This document shows, one piece after another, positions 1-8,951 of a stretch of DNA of 64,000 nt (its first letter is position 1; every line of letters starts with the position of its first letter). The notes beneath the pieces were generated by a model, which ran no database searches, was not told the origin of the DNA, and worked only from the letters and a program-made list of their open reading frames with translations. A program made the translations under genes and the position numbers. This stretch comes from Agrobacterium sp. a22-2 (GTDB lineage: Bacteria; Pseudomonadota; Alphaproteobacteria; Rhizobiales; Rhizobiaceae). The stretch is from positions 62,001 through 126,000 of the forward strand of contig NZ_JAAXMM010000001.1 in NCBI RefSeq assembly GCF_012276985.1. Reading direction: 5' to 3'.

Positions 1-781
1 CCACCCGCAGGCCCATTTCCTCAAGCAGGATGCGGCTCGCCCAGGCATCGCCGCCAATATTGTAGTCACCGATGATGTTGACGTCGTAGGGGCCAGTCTC
101 GAAGTCGGCATGCTTGTCTTCGCCGGAGAACACCCAGTCGCGGATGGCATCGTTGGCGATGTGGTGGCCGAGCGACTGCGACACGCCGCGGAAGCCTTCG
201 CAGCGTACCGGCACGATGGTCTTGTTGATCTCTTTCTTCTTCTTGCGCGACACGGCTTCGATGTCGTCGCCGATCAGGCCGATTGGACATTCGGACTGGA
301 TCGTCACGCCATTGTTGAGCGGGAACAGCGCCTCGATCTCGTCGATGACCTTTTCGAGCTTCTTGTCGCCACCGAAGACGATGTCCTTCTCCTGGAAATC
401 GGAGGTGAACTGCATGGTGACGAAGGTGTCGATGCCGGTCGTGCCGATATAGTAGTTGCGGCGTTGCGACCAGGAATACTGGCCACAACCGACCGGTCCG
501 TGGGAGATGTGGACCATGTCCTTGACCGGACCCCAAACGACCCCCTTGGAGCCGGCATAGGCGCAGCCGCGGATGGTCATGACGCCCGGAATGGACTTGA
601 TGTTCGACTTGACGTCGCATTCGGACAGCGGCTTGCCATCCTCGGCATCGACCTCTTCGCCCGTCTTGGCGACGTTCAGGTGTTTCTTGCGGCGCTTGGC
701 CGTCTTGTCGGGATAGTGCGACAGCACGTCCTCGATCAGTTTCTCGTGGAGCTGGCTGTCGTTTTCATAATCGAGGCTCAT
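1..781 (-). CDS. nifD: Nitrogenase MoFe protein alpha chain NifD (N-terminal part, runs off window)
   Basis: Alpha subunit of the molybdenum-iron dinitrogenase, which carries half of the P-cluster and the FeMo-cofactor and reduces N2 with electrons from NifH. About 260 residues are present, beginning MSLDYENDS at the ATG ending at 781, preceded by the RBS-like GAAGGGG. The P-cluster cysteines are visible as Cys73 (RGCAYAG), Cys99 ([10 protein letters not shown]) and Cys165 ([12 protein letters not shown]), with the usual spacing. The gene is truncated by the window edge, so the cofactor ligands and C-terminus are not seen. It lies 97 nt downstream of nifH on the same strand and is presumably cotranscribed with it; nifK would follow outside the window. 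Confidence 0.97.
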   Translation of the reverse strand, partial: MSLDYENDSQLHEKLIEDVLSHYPDKTAKRRKKHLNVAKTGEEVDAEDGKPLSECDVKSNIKSIPGVMTIRGCAYAGSKGVVWGPVKDMVHISHGPVGCGQYSWSQRRNYYIGTTGIDTFVTMQFTSDFQEKDIVFGGDKKLEKVIDEIEALFPLNNGVTIQSECPIGLIGDDIEAVSRKKKKEINKTIVPVRCEGFRGVSQSLGHHIANDAIRDWVFSGEDKHADFETGPYDVNIIGDYNIGGDAWASRILLEEMGLRV

Positions 782-838
782 GGCAATCGACCCCTTCTTC
801 GAAGATGGATGGCGGCAGATCCGCCGGGTTTGAAAGGA

Positions 839-859
839 GCGCCGGGTCAAGGCCGGCGC
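839..859 (-). promoter_or_regulatory. Intercistronic hairpin between nifH and nifD
   Basis: A perfect 7-bp GC-only stem (GCGCCGG/CCGGCGC) with a 7-nt loop lies 19 nt after the nifH stop. On the transcribed strand a short pyrimidine stretch (TCCTTTC) follows. It could act as a partial terminator or a 3-prime stabiliser, giving more NifH than NifD. That role is inference; the hairpin itself is seen directly. Confidence 0.5.
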
Positions 860-878
860 CCGGTTTCGTCTGAGCCGA

Positions 879-1796
<918 letters not shown>

Positions 1797-1866
1797 TTAA
1801 GGCAACCGCGGCAAGGCCGCGAGTTGGATACCGGATCGGCAGGCTTGACCGCCGCCGTCCCTCTCG

Positions 1867-1884
1867 TTTCAAAAGCCGTGCCAG
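1867..1884 (-). promoter_or_regulatory. Sigma-54-type -24/-12 promoter of nifHD
   Basis: On the minus strand the element reads CTGGCACGGCTTTTGA. The -24 half (TGGCACG) is perfect and the spacing is correct, but the -12 dinucleotide is GA rather than the invariant GC of the other three nif promoters here. It lies about 90 nt upstream of the nifH ATG, with a NifA site a further 90 nt upstream. Confidence 0.75.
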
Positions 1885-1973
1885 TTTGAAAAACCGCCTT
1901 GAGGAAAAAATTTTATCCATATTTTTCAATATGATAAAATTCACGAGCGGTCTCATGACGGCCGCCCGGCCTC

Positions 1974-1989
1974 TGTCGCAGACACGACA
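1974..1989. promoter_or_regulatory. NifA upstream activator sequence for nifHD
   Basis: Exact TGT-N10-ACA match; extended form TGTCG-N6-CGACA with only one deviation (ACACGACA on the right arm). It lies about 90 bp upstream of the -24 element, a usual distance for NifA enhancer sites. Confidence 0.8.
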
Positions 1990-2015
1990 AATCCGACAGG
2001 CCTTGTCCGATTTGT
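1987..2015. repeat. 29-bp near-perfect palindrome
   Basis: The arms ACAAATC and GATTTGT flank a centre GGCC. The sequence equals its reverse complement except for two symmetric position pairs. It overlaps the right end of the nifH activator site. It may be a second, degenerate activator or the site of another dimeric regulator; the role is unknown. Confidence 0.5.
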
Positions 2016-2151
2016 CCACGTCCGGCGCCCGCCGGTATTCCCCTGCATGCCAGGTCTGCCGCGGCGACCGGAAAATCGTGACGGCAAGGTCTGTTTTGCG
2101 CGGCCGGTACCGGTGAGCGATGTCCTGCAGCTTATGTCGCGTTACCGACGT

Positions 2152-2167
2152 TGTCGGATTGACGACA
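2152..2167. promoter_or_regulatory. NifA upstream activator sequence for the isc-nifSV operon
   Basis: Exact TGT-N10-ACA with the extended dyad TGTCG-N6-CGACA, ending 45 nt before the -24 element of the rightward promoter. Its placement suggests NifA dependence of the nifS-nifV-nifW operon. Confidence 0.8.
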
Positions 2168-2212
2168 AAGCGACATCAGACCTATTCAATTGATATTTCT
2201 GCATTTTCACTT

Positions 2213-2230
2213 TTGGCACGGCATGTGCAT
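2213..2230 (+). promoter_or_regulatory. Sigma-54 promoter of the isc-nfu-nifS-nifV-cysE-nifW operon
   Basis: TTGGCACG-N4-GTGCAT: a canonical -24 GG and -12 GC at the right spacing, about 40 nt before the first ATG of the operon. Confidence 0.85.
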
Positions 2231-2268
2231 CGCAGGGTTCGTCGTCCTATTCGAGATGGAGAACCGCC

Positions 2269-2589
2269 ATGATTAACCTGACTGAGAATGCCGTTTCCGC
2301 CGTCAAGACAGCCCTGTCGAGGGCCGCCGAGCCCGCCGAGGGCTTGCGCATCATGGTGGAGGCGGGCGGCTGCGCCGGGCTGAAATACATGATGGGCCTG
2401 GAATCCGTTATCCGCGACGGCGATGCCGTGATCGAGACCGATGGCGTCAAGGTCTATGTCGACGCCGGCTCGCAGCAGCATGTCGCTGGAATGACGGTGG
2501 ATTTCGTCACTGGCCTGGAATCTTCCGGCTTCGTCTTCAACAATCCCAACGCGGCGGAAAAATGCGCCTGCGGCAAGTCGTTCGGTTGA
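2269..2589 (+). CDS. IscA/HesB-type iron-sulfur carrier of the nif cluster
   Basis: A-type Fe-S carrier of 106 aa, the normal length for the IscA/HesB family. The three conserved cysteines are seen: Cys35 in GGCAGLKY, and Cys99 and Cys101 in the C-terminal CACGKSFG. Family members bind iron or a labile cluster and pass it to apoproteins; in nif clusters they are thought to serve nitrogenase and its maturation proteins. It is the first gene after a sigma-54 promoter and is followed within 17 nt by the Nfu-type gene and then nifS, so it forms part of a dedicated Fe-S assembly module. Equivalent genes are often called iscN, iscA or hesB. Confidence 0.9.
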   Translation: MINLTENAVSAVKTALSRAAEPAEGLRIMVEAGGCAGLKYMMGLESVIRDGDAVIETDGVKVYVDAGSQQHVAGMTVDFVTGLESSGFVFNNPNAAEKCACGKSFG

Positions 2590-2606
2590 ACCGGGAGAGC
2601 GGGATC

Positions 2607-3020
2607 ATGCAGAACAACAGCAATGCGGCACGCATCACGCTTTACGACGGATTGCGCGATCGCCCGGCGAGGCCGGCCACTCTTGCGGTGCGCCACGGCG
2701 CCATGGCCGATCCGGGCGATGCAGCCAGCCGGCCGGAGCCCGACGGCACCGATCCAGATGGCAAGGCGGCAGCGCTCAGGGCAGCCTTGATGGAACGCCG
2801 CCGCCCGCTGATCGAGGCAGCCCTTGAAGCAATCCGGCCCAACCTACGGCGCGACGGCGGCGATTGCGAACTGGTCGAGATCGTCGGCGATGCGGTGCGC
2901 GTCAAGCTGTCAGGCGCCTGCGTCGGCTGTCAACTGGCCTCGCTGACCCTGAACGGCGTGCGGCAGAAGCTGATCGAGGCAACCGGCCTGCCGGCGCTGC
3001 GCGTCATCCCGATCAACTGA
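2607..3020 (+). CDS. Nfu-type (C-terminal NifU domain) iron-sulfur protein
   Basis: 137 aa from the ATG at 2607, which has a purine-rich GGGAGAGCGGG upstream; a longer reading starting inside the previous gene is unlikely. Residues 1-55 are a poorly conserved, Pro/Arg/Asp-rich stretch. Residues about 60-137 form the Nfu domain, with the cluster-binding Cys105-x2-Cys108 in GACVGCQLAS. The N-terminal IscU scaffold and central [2Fe-2S] domains of full-length NifU are absent, so this is not classical NifU although rhizobial versions are often named so. It sits between the IscA-like carrier and NifS and probably carries clusters built with NifS-derived sulfur. Confidence 0.85.
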   Translation: MQNNSNAARITLYDGLRDRPARPATLAVRHGAMADPGDAASRPEPDGTDPDGKAAALRAALMERRRPLIEAALEAIRPNLRRDGGDCELVEIVGDAVRVKLSGACVGCQLASLTLNGVRQKLIEATGLPALRVIPIN

Positions 3021-3043
3021 CGGCTTGAGAGGAGGTGCCGGAC

Positions 3044-4246
3044 ATGGATGCCGTCTATCTCGACAACAATGCCACGACCCGCGTGGCGCCTGCCGTGGTC
3101 GATGCCATGCTGCCGTTCTTTGGCGACCAGTTCGGCAATCCCTCGTCGCGACACGCCTTCGGGTCCGGTGTCAGCGGCGCATTGAAGACCGCCCGCCGGC
3201 AGGTCCAGGCACTGCTGGGCGCCGCGCACGACCATGAGGTGACCTTCACCTCCGGCGGCACCGAGAGCAACAGCACGGCGATCCTCTCGGCGCTCGAGAC
3301 CATGCCCGGCCGCAACGAGATCGTCACGAGTGCCGTCGAGCATCCGGCCATCCTGTCGCTGTGTGCCCATCTGGAGCGGCAGCGCGGCATCCGGGTGCAC
3401 CGCATCCCGGTCGATAGGCAGGGCAGGCTTGATATAGCGGCCTATCGCGCAGCACTTTCCGACAAGGTCGCAGTCGCCTCCATCATGTGGGCCAATAACG
3501 AGACCGGCACTCTGTTTCCGGTGGCCGAGCTGGCCGAACTCGCCCGGCAGGCCGGCGCTCTATTCCATACGGACGCGGTACAGGCAGCCGGCAAGCTGCC
3601 GATCGATCTGAAAGAGGCGGGGATCGATATGCTGTCGCTGTCCGGCCACAAGCTGCACGGACCGAAAGGCATCGGCGTTCTCTATGTCAGGCGCGGCACG
3701 CCCTTCTGTCCGCTGCTGCGCGGTGGGCAGCAGGAGCGCGGCCGCCGCGCCGGAACGGAGAACACGCCGGCCATCGTCGGGCTCGGCAAGGCTGCCGAAC
3801 TGGCCCTTGCCCATATGGACGAGATGACCAGCCGCGTTAGGCCCTTGCGGGATCGGCTGGAGGATGGGCTGTTGCAACGCATTCCCGACGCGTCGGTGAC
3901 CGGCGATCGACAGCAGCGCCTGCCCAACACCGCTCATATCGCCTTTGCCGATGTCGATGCCGAGGGGATCGTCGCGCTGCTCGATCGCCAGGGAATAGCC
4001 TGCTCGACCGGCTCTGCCTGCGCCTCCGGATCGATGGAGCCGAGCCACGTCCTGCGCGCCATGGGGTTTGCCGCCGGTGCCGCACACGGGGCCTTACGCT
4101 TCTCCCTGTCGCGCGACAGTACCGAGCGGGAGATCGACCGCGTCATTGCGACCTTGCCCGGCATCGTCGAAACGCTGCGGACCCGATCGGTATCACCCGC
4201 CGGCACCGGTCGCAGTTTGGCGATCCCCATGTCGGCCCTCGCATGA
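3044..4246 (+). CDS. nifS: Cysteine desulfurase NifS
   Basis: PLP-dependent enzyme that removes sulfur from L-cysteine as a persulfide for nitrogenase Fe-S clusters. The start chosen is the ATG at 3044, which has a strong GAGGAGG Shine-Dalgarno and gives the typical N-terminus [12 protein letters not shown]; a GTG 9 nt earlier overlaps the RBS. It is 400 aa, as in Azotobacter NifS. The PLP-binding lysine is in [10 protein letters not shown] (about residue 203), and the catalytic persulfide cysteine is in TGSACASGS (about residue 326), followed by [10 protein letters not shown]. It lies in the nif operon between the Nfu protein and nifV. Confidence 0.97.
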   Translation: MDAVYLDNNATTRVAPAVVDAMLPFFGDQFGNPSSRHAFGSGVSGALKTARRQVQALLGAAHDHEVTFTSGGTESNSTAILSALETMPGRNEIVTSAVEHPAILSLCAHLERQRGIRVHRIPVDRQGRLDIAAYRAALSDKVAVASIMWANNETGTLFPVAELAELARQAGALFHTDAVQAAGKLPIDLKEAGIDMLSLSGHKLHGPKGIGVLYVRRGTPFCPLLRGGQQERGRRAGTENTPAIVGLGKAAELALAHMDEMTSRVRPLRDRLEDGLLQRIPDASVTGDRQQRLPNTAHIAFADVDAEGIVALLDRQGIACSTGSACASGSMEPSHVLRAMGFAAGAAHGALRFSLSRDSTEREIDRVIATLPGIVETLRTRSVSPAGTGRSLAIPMSALA

Positions 4247-4274
4247 CCCACCGCGCCATGGACACGAACTTGAG

Positions 4275-5444
4275 ATGACGGAAGCCCCGGTTTTTCTGAA
4301 CGACACGACACTGCGTGACGGCGAGCAGGCGCCGGGCGTGGCCTTTTCCGTGGCGGAGAAGCTGGGGATCGCCGAGGCCCTGGCCGCCGCCGGCATTCCG
4401 GAAATCGAGGTTGGAACGCCTGTCATGGGCGAGGACGAGGTGGCGGCCATCCGCGCCGTGGTGTCGCTGCGCCTGCCGCTACGCGTCATGGCCTGGTGCC
4501 GGATGACGGACCGCGATCTGGACGCCGCCCTTGCCAGCGGGGTCGATGCCGTCAACCTGTCGATGCCGGCCTCCGATCTGCAGCTTGCCGCCAAGCTCGG
4601 CCTGAATCGAAAGCAGGCGCTTACCGTCATCGAGGCCATGGTGCGCAAGGCGGTCGCCCGCGGCCTGTTCGTTGCCGTTGGCTGCGAGGATGCATCGCGG
4701 GCTGATGCCGAGCATCTTGAGCAAGTGATCGCCGTTGCTGTGGATGCGGGCGCGGCACGGGTGCGGCTGGCCGATACGGTCGGCATTCTCGATCCGTTTT
4801 CGACCTTCGACATGCTGGCACCGCTTGCCGCGAAATCGCCGGTCGCGCTTGAATTCCACGCCCATAACGATCTCGGACTGGCGACCGCCAATACGCTGGC
4901 GGCGTTTCGGGCCGGTGTGCGGCACCTGTCGGTCACGGTCGGCGGGCTTGGTGAGCGGGCCGGCAATGCGGCGCTGGAGGAGGTCGCCGTGGCGCTGCAC
5001 CATCGTCATGGCCTGACGGGCGGCATCGACCTGGCCGCCCTGCCTGACCTTGCCGGTCTTGTCGCGCGTGCCGCAGGACAGGTGATCGCCCCGGCCAAGC
5101 CGATCACCGGCGCCCATGTCTTCACCCATGAATCCGGCATCCATGTCGCCGGCTTGCTGAGCGAACCGCAGACCTATCAGGGCCTCGACCCGCAGGATGT
5201 CGGCCGGCGGCACCGGATCGCCATCGGTAAGCATTCGGGGACAACGGCCATAGCGCATGTGCTCGAAGAAAACGGCCGCTTTCCAAATCGCGACGAGATC
5301 ACGGCGCTCATCCCTCTGGTGCGCCAACGGGCCACCGAGACCAAGGCGTCGCTGCCGCCGGGCGAACTGGTGCGCCTCTACGACCGGCTGGTAACAGATG
5401 CCGCAGTCCTGCCGCGGATAAGGGGGTCGAGATGTCATTCGTGA
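4275..5444 (+). CDS. nifV: Homocitrate synthase NifV
   Basis: Condenses acetyl-CoA and 2-oxoglutarate to homocitrate, the organic ligand of FeMo-co. It is 389 aa from the ATG at 4275; the reading frame is open further upstream but that part overlaps nifS. The Claisen-condensation family signature [15 protein letters not shown] is at residues 8-22. The metal-binding [11 protein letters not shown] and the [11 protein letters not shown] segment follow. Most symbiotic rhizobia lack nifV and rely on plant homocitrate, so its presence fits a free-living diazotroph. The 3-prime end overlaps cysE by 13 nt, which suggests translational coupling. Confidence 0.95.
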   Translation: MTEAPVFLNDTTLRDGEQAPGVAFSVAEKLGIAEALAAAGIPEIEVGTPVMGEDEVAAIRAVVSLRLPLRVMAWCRMTDRDLDAALASGVDAVNLSMPASDLQLAAKLGLNRKQALTVIEAMVRKAVARGLFVAVGCEDASRADAEHLEQVIAVAVDAGAARVRLADTVGILDPFSTFDMLAPLAAKSPVALEFHAHNDLGLATANTLAAFRAGVRHLSVTVGGLGERAGNAALEEVAVALHHRHGLTGGIDLAALPDLAGLVARAAGQVIAPAKPITGAHVFTHESGIHVAGLLSEPQTYQGLDPQDVGRRHRIAIGKHSGTTAIAHVLEENGRFPNRDEITALIPLVRQRATETKASLPPGELVRLYDRLVTDAAVLPRIRGSRCHS

Positions 5445-6241
5445 TGCTGACCAGTGGATCCAAGCAAGACCGGCCCGCCGCCGTGGCGCCACCGCGCCGA
5501 GGACTTTTCACCGCGATCAAGGACGATATCGCCTGCGTCAAGGCGCGGGATCCGGCAGCCCGCAATCGCCTCGAAATCCTGGCGCTTTATCCCGGCGTGC
5601 ACGCCATCATCTGGCATCGCCTCGCCCATCGCCTGTGGCAGGCAAAACTACGCTTTGCCGCCCGCTTCCTATCTTGGCTGTCGCGGCTCCTGACCAATAT
5701 CGACATTCACCCCGGCGCCACGATCGGGCAAAGGTTTTTCATCGATCACGGCGCCGGCGTGGTGATCGGCGAGACCGCGGAGATCGGCGACGACGTGACG
5801 CTCTATCACGGCGTGACCCTCGGCGGCACCTCCTGGTCGCCGGGCAAGCGCCATCCGACCCTTGGCGACGGCGTGCTGGTGGGAGCGGGCGCCAAGATCC
5901 TCGGGCCGATCACGCTGGGCACTGGGTGCCGCGTCGGTGCCAATTCCGTGGTCATCGAGGATGTGCCGCCCGGCATGACCGTCATCGGCATACCGGGCCG
6001 CGTTGTGCGGCCGGACACCGAACGGCGCCGGCTCGGCCACGGCCGCATCGATCTCGATCATCACCTGATGCCCGATCCGGTGGGAGATGCCGTCTCTGCA
6101 CTGATCGACCGGATCGAATTTCTCGAACTGCGGCTGGCGCATCTGCAGGGCCAGCGCGCCGCAAAACAACCTTTCGTTCCACCCGCGGTTCGTCGCCAGG
6201 CGGCGAACTCATCGCCAGACCAGGGAGACAAACATGAGTGA
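5432..6241 (+). CDS. cysE: Serine O-acetyltransferase of the nif cluster (NifP/CysE)
   Basis: Makes O-acetylserine from serine and acetyl-CoA, the first step of cysteine synthesis; within nif clusters it is called NifP and is thought to raise the cysteine supply for NifS. It is 269 aa. A helical N-terminal part is followed by left-handed beta-helix hexapeptide repeats (about residues 92-195), including the SAT signature [16 protein letters not shown] and the segment [11 protein letters not shown]. The ATG has a GGGGG-type RBS, overlaps the nifV stop and itself ends 8 nt inside nifW. The C-terminal tail beyond residue 200 is charged and variable. Confidence 0.93.
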   Translation: MSFVMLTSGSKQDRPAAVAPPRRGLFTAIKDDIACVKARDPAARNRLEILALYPGVHAIIWHRLAHRLWQAKLRFAARFLSWLSRLLTNIDIHPGATIGQRFFIDHGAGVVIGETAEIGDDVTLYHGVTLGGTSWSPGKRHPTLGDGVLVGAGAKILGPITLGTGCRVGANSVVIEDVPPGMTVIGIPGRVVRPDTERRRLGHGRIDLDHHLMPDPVGDAVSALIDRIEFLELRLAHLQGQRAAKQPFVPPAVRRQAANSSPDQGDKHE

Positions 6242-6617
6242 CTGCTCGAGCAATTCCCGTCCGATCGACGTCGACAATATCCTGGAACGCCTGCGCGGCC
6301 TGTCGTCGGCCGAGGATTTCTTCCATCAGCTGGGCATTCTCTACGATCCGAAGATCCTCAACGTCGCCCGGCTACATATCCTCAAACGCATGGGCCAGTA
6401 TCTGGCTGAGGAAGATTTCGACAGCCTGCCGGACCGGGTGATCGCAGCCCGCGCCCGCTCGACGCTGGAACGGGCCTATGGCGATTTTGAAGCCGCCTCG
6501 CCGCTGTCGCAGCGGGTGTTCAAGGTGCTGAAGGACCACGATCCGGACAAGCCGGCCGAAAAGCGCGGCGCCTTCGTCGCCTTCGAGGCGGCCCTGAAAC
6601 CATTCGCCGACAATTGA
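6234..6617 (+). CDS. nifW: Nitrogenase stabilising/protective protein NifW
   Basis: 127 aa, the usual NifW length of about 110-130. NifW interacts with the MoFe protein and is linked to its maturation and protection from oxygen. Recognisable family features are the N-terminal [16 protein letters not shown] segment, then [18 protein letters not shown], and the [10 protein letters not shown] segment near residue 90. It begins inside the last codons of cysE and is the last gene before a strong intrinsic terminator, which marks the end of the operon. Confidence 0.95.
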   Translation: MSDCSSNSRPIDVDNILERLRGLSSAEDFFHQLGILYDPKILNVARLHILKRMGQYLAEEDFDSLPDRVIAARARSTLERAYGDFEAASPLSQRVFKVLKDHDPDKPAEKRGAFVAFEAALKPFADN

Positions 6618-6636
6618 ACCGCTCTTCCCCAGCCTC

Positions 6637-6670
6637 GACCGGTCCGCCAAAGGCGGACCGGTCTCTTTTT
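6637..6670 (+). terminator. Intrinsic terminator after nifW
   Basis: A perfect 12-bp GC-rich stem (GACCGGTCCGCC and its complement) with a 3-nt AAA loop is followed by a T-rich tract (TCTTTTT). It ends the isc-nifSVW operon and insulates the fixA promoter downstream. Confidence 0.93.
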
Positions 6671-6716
6671 GTCGGTCCGCCGCACCACCCGACACGCGCC
6701 GCATCCGACGCGACAA

Positions 6717-6732
6717 TGTCGAAAACCCGACA
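6717..6732. promoter_or_regulatory. NifA upstream activator sequence for fixABCX-nifA
   Basis: Exact TGT-N10-ACA with the extended dyad TGTCG-N6-CGACA. It ends 61 nt before the -24 element of the fixA promoter. Because nifA is downstream in the same unit, this implies positive autoregulation. Confidence 0.82.
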
Positions 6733-6793
6733 AAAGCCTGCAACAGCCGACCGACACAAAATAAAAATCGCTTGAATTCAGTCACTTAGAAAT

Positions 6794-6810
6794 CTGGCAC
6801 GGATTATGCT
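6794..6810 (+). promoter_or_regulatory. Sigma-54 promoter of fixABCX-nifA
   Basis: CTGGCACG-N4-ATGCT: canonical -24 GG and -12 GC at correct spacing, 57 nt upstream of the fixA ATG. Confidence 0.87.
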
Positions 6811-6866
6811 GATCAATGCCTGAGACCGACAAGGCCGCAACGACCAGGGATTTGGAGGCGCAGGAC

Positions 6867-7721
6867 ATGCATATCGTCGTCTGTATCAAGCAGGTGCCGG
6901 ATTCGGCGCAGATCCGCGTCCATCCGGTGACCAATACCATCATGCGGCAGGGCGTGCCGACGATCATCAACCCTTACGACCTGTTCTCGCTCGAAGAAGC
7001 GCTCCGGATGCGCGACGCCCATGGTGGCGAGGTGACTGTGCTGACCATGGGGCCGCCGATGGCCGCGGATTCGCTGCGCAAAGCGCTGACCTACGGGGCG
7101 GATCGCGGCGTGCTGCTGACCGACCGCTATTTCGCCGGCTCAGATACGCTGGCCACCTCGTTTGCGCTGTCGGCAGCGATTGAGAAGATCGGCGAACTCT
7201 ACGGCACGCCCGACGTGATCTTTGCCGGCAAGCAGACCATCGACGGCGATACCGCCCAAGTCGGCCCCGGCATCGCCAAGCGGCTGAACCTGCTGCAACT
7301 GACCTATGTGGCCAAGATCGGCGCGATTGATCCGGGCGCTCGGGAGATTACCGTGGAGCGGCGTGCCGAAGGCGGTACGCAGGTGCTGAAGACTCGGCTG
7401 CCCTGCCTGATCACCATGCTTGAAGGCAGTAACGAGATCCGCCGCGGCAGCATGAACGATGCGCTGCGGGCGGCGCGGGCCGAAATCCTCACCTGGAGTG
7501 CTGCCGATGCCGGCATCATCGACCTCACCAAATGCGGATTGCGCGGCTCGCCGACCGTGGTCAAGCGCGTCTTTGCGCCGACCGCCCGCCAGGACAAGGC
7601 AGTGCTGATCGGCGAGGCTGGCGATAGCCCCAGGGATCTGGCCGATGCCCTCATCGCCGAAATCTTCGCCCGTCAACCCGTGCTTGAAACGGCGCTGATC
7701 GCTGAAAATAGCCTCGCCTAG
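6867..7721 (+). CDS. fixA: Electron transfer flavoprotein beta-type subunit FixA
   Basis: 284 aa from the ATG at 6867, which follows GGAGG by 8 nt and gives the family N-terminus [13 protein letters not shown]; an ATG 51 nt upstream in the leader is disfavoured. FixA pairs with FixB as an ETF-like heterodimer that, with FixC and FixX, uses NADH to reduce ferredoxin or flavodoxin for nitrogenase, by flavin-based electron bifurcation in studied homologues. The AMP/FAD-binding region [14 protein letters not shown] is visible. It is the first gene of the fixABCX-nifA operon, separated from fixB by a palindromic repeat. Confidence 0.95.
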   Translation: MHIVVCIKQVPDSAQIRVHPVTNTIMRQGVPTIINPYDLFSLEEALRMRDAHGGEVTVLTMGPPMAADSLRKALTYGADRGVLLTDRYFAGSDTLATSFALSAAIEKIGELYGTPDVIFAGKQTIDGDTAQVGPGIAKRLNLLQLTYVAKIGAIDPGAREITVERRAEGGTQVLKTRLPCLITMLEGSNEIRRGSMNDALRAARAEILTWSAADAGIIDLTKCGLRGSPTVVKRVFAPTARQDKAVLIGEAGDSPRDLADALIAEIFARQPVLETALIAENSLA

Positions 7722-7808
7722 AGCCCTTCACCGTTTCTGTGAAAGGCTCTCTCTATCTGTTTTACCCAATTCCGGACGGAAAACCGCTTCGCACTTTTCC
7801 TGGAATTG
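7721..7808. repeat. Rhizobial intergenic mosaic-like palindromic element between fixA and fixB
   Basis: Two consecutive hairpins occupy the intergenic gap: GAGCC-TTCAC against GTGAA-GGCTC (7721-7750) and an outer CAATTCC/GGAATTG palindrome with an inner GGAAAA/TTTTCC pairing (7768-7808). The second matches the core that I remember as repeated many times in Rhizobium, Agrobacterium and Sinorhizobium intergenic regions (RIME/ABC-type elements). It lies inside an operon and could affect mRNA processing. Confidence 0.6.
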
Positions 7809-7828
7809 CTCTGAGAAAGGACACCATC

Positions 7829-8938
7829 ATGGCCGACGAAAGCCCGAAAGCACCGCCACCGGCCGCCGGCCGGGCCGGCATGAAAAAAGAACTGCCGGAG
7901 CATTTCAAGTCCTACAAACATGTCTGGGTGGCGGTCGAGATGGAGCGCGGCCAGGTGCATCCCGTCTCGTTCGAGCTTTTAGGCGAAGGCCGCAAGCTCG
8001 CCGACAAGCTCGGCGTGCAACTGGCCGGCGTCGTGCTCGGCCCGCCCGGCGAGGCAACGTGGCATGCGGTGGCAGAGTGTTTCGCCTATGGCGCCGATCT
8101 TGCCTATCTCATCGAGGATCCCCTGCTGCGCGACTATCGCAACGAGCCCTATTCCAAGGGGCTGACCGATCTGGTCAATGCCTACCAGCCGGAAATCCTG
8201 CTGCTGGGCGCCACGACGCTCGGCCGCGATCTGGCCGGCTCCGTCGCGACGACGCTGAAGACGGGGCTGACAGCCGACTGCACCGAACTCGACGTCGATG
8301 ACGACAAGTCGCTGGCCGCGACACGGCCGACCTTCGGCGGTTCGCTGCTGTGCACGATCTACACGTTGAATTTCCGGCCGCAGATGGCGACGATCCGGCC
8401 GCGAGTGATGGCCATGCCCGAGCGCCGCGAACGGCCGATCGGCCGGGTGATCCAGCATCCGCTCTCCATGGTAGAGGAGGATATCGTCACGAAGATCCTC
8501 AGCTTCCTTCCCGACGGCCAGTCCCTAAAGGTCAACCTTGCCTATGCCGATATCGTCGTGGCCGGCGGGCTTGGCATGGGGGCTGCGGAGAATTTCCAGC
8601 TGATCAAGGGGCTGGCTGCGACGCTTGGCGCCGAATACGGCTGTTCGCGGCCGGTGGTGCAGAAGGGCTGGATGCCGGCCGAGCGCCAGATCGGCCAGAC
8701 CGGCAAGACCATCCGGCCAAAGCTCTATATCGCCGCCGGCATTTCCGGGGCGATCCAGCACCGGGTGGGCGTCGAGGGAGCAGACCTGATCGTCGCCATC
8801 AACACCGATGCCAATGCGCCGATCTTCGATTTCGCCCATGTCGGCATCGTCACCGATGCCGTGCGTTTCCTGCCGGCGCTGAAAGAAGCCTTTGTCCGCC
8901 GGCTTTCGCCGCACAATCGCGACAAGCTCGCAAGCTGA
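7829..8938 (+). CDS. fixB: Electron transfer flavoprotein alpha-type subunit FixB
   Basis: 369 aa from the ATG at 7829, preceded by AGAAAGGA; an upstream ATG inside the palindromic element is rejected. FixB is the alpha-type subunit that pairs with FixA. The N-terminal domain begins after a Pro/Ala-rich stretch of about 25 residues. The C-terminal FAD-binding domain shows the ETF-alpha signature: VVAGGLGMG, then a stretch through [15 protein letters not shown], ending with [19 protein letters not shown]. It is placed between fixA and fixC, as in other rhizobia. Confidence 0.95.
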   Translation: MADESPKAPPPAAGRAGMKKELPEHFKSYKHVWVAVEMERGQVHPVSFELLGEGRKLADKLGVQLAGVVLGPPGEATWHAVAECFAYGADLAYLIEDPLLRDYRNEPYSKGLTDLVNAYQPEILLLGATTLGRDLAGSVATTLKTGLTADCTELDVDDDKSLAATRPTFGGSLLCTIYTLNFRPQMATIRPRVMAMPERRERPIGRVIQHPLSMVEEDIVTKILSFLPDGQSLKVNLAYADIVVAGGLGMGAAENFQLIKGLAATLGAEYGCSRPVVQKGWMPAERQIGQTGKTIRPKLYIAAGISGAIQHRVGVEGADLIVAINTDANAPIFDFAHVGIVTDAVRFLPALKEAFVRRLSPHNRDKLAS

Positions 8939-8951
8939 AGGGGTGAGGATC

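Noticed and set aside
4068..4274. Upstream extension of nifV by 69 codons
   Set aside because: It overlaps nifS out of frame and has no family similarity; the ATG at 4275 gives the conserved N-terminus.
8892..8951. Upstream extension of fixC by 20 codons
   Set aside because: It lies inside the end of fixB; the ATG at 8952 has the RBS and gives the standard FixC N-terminus.
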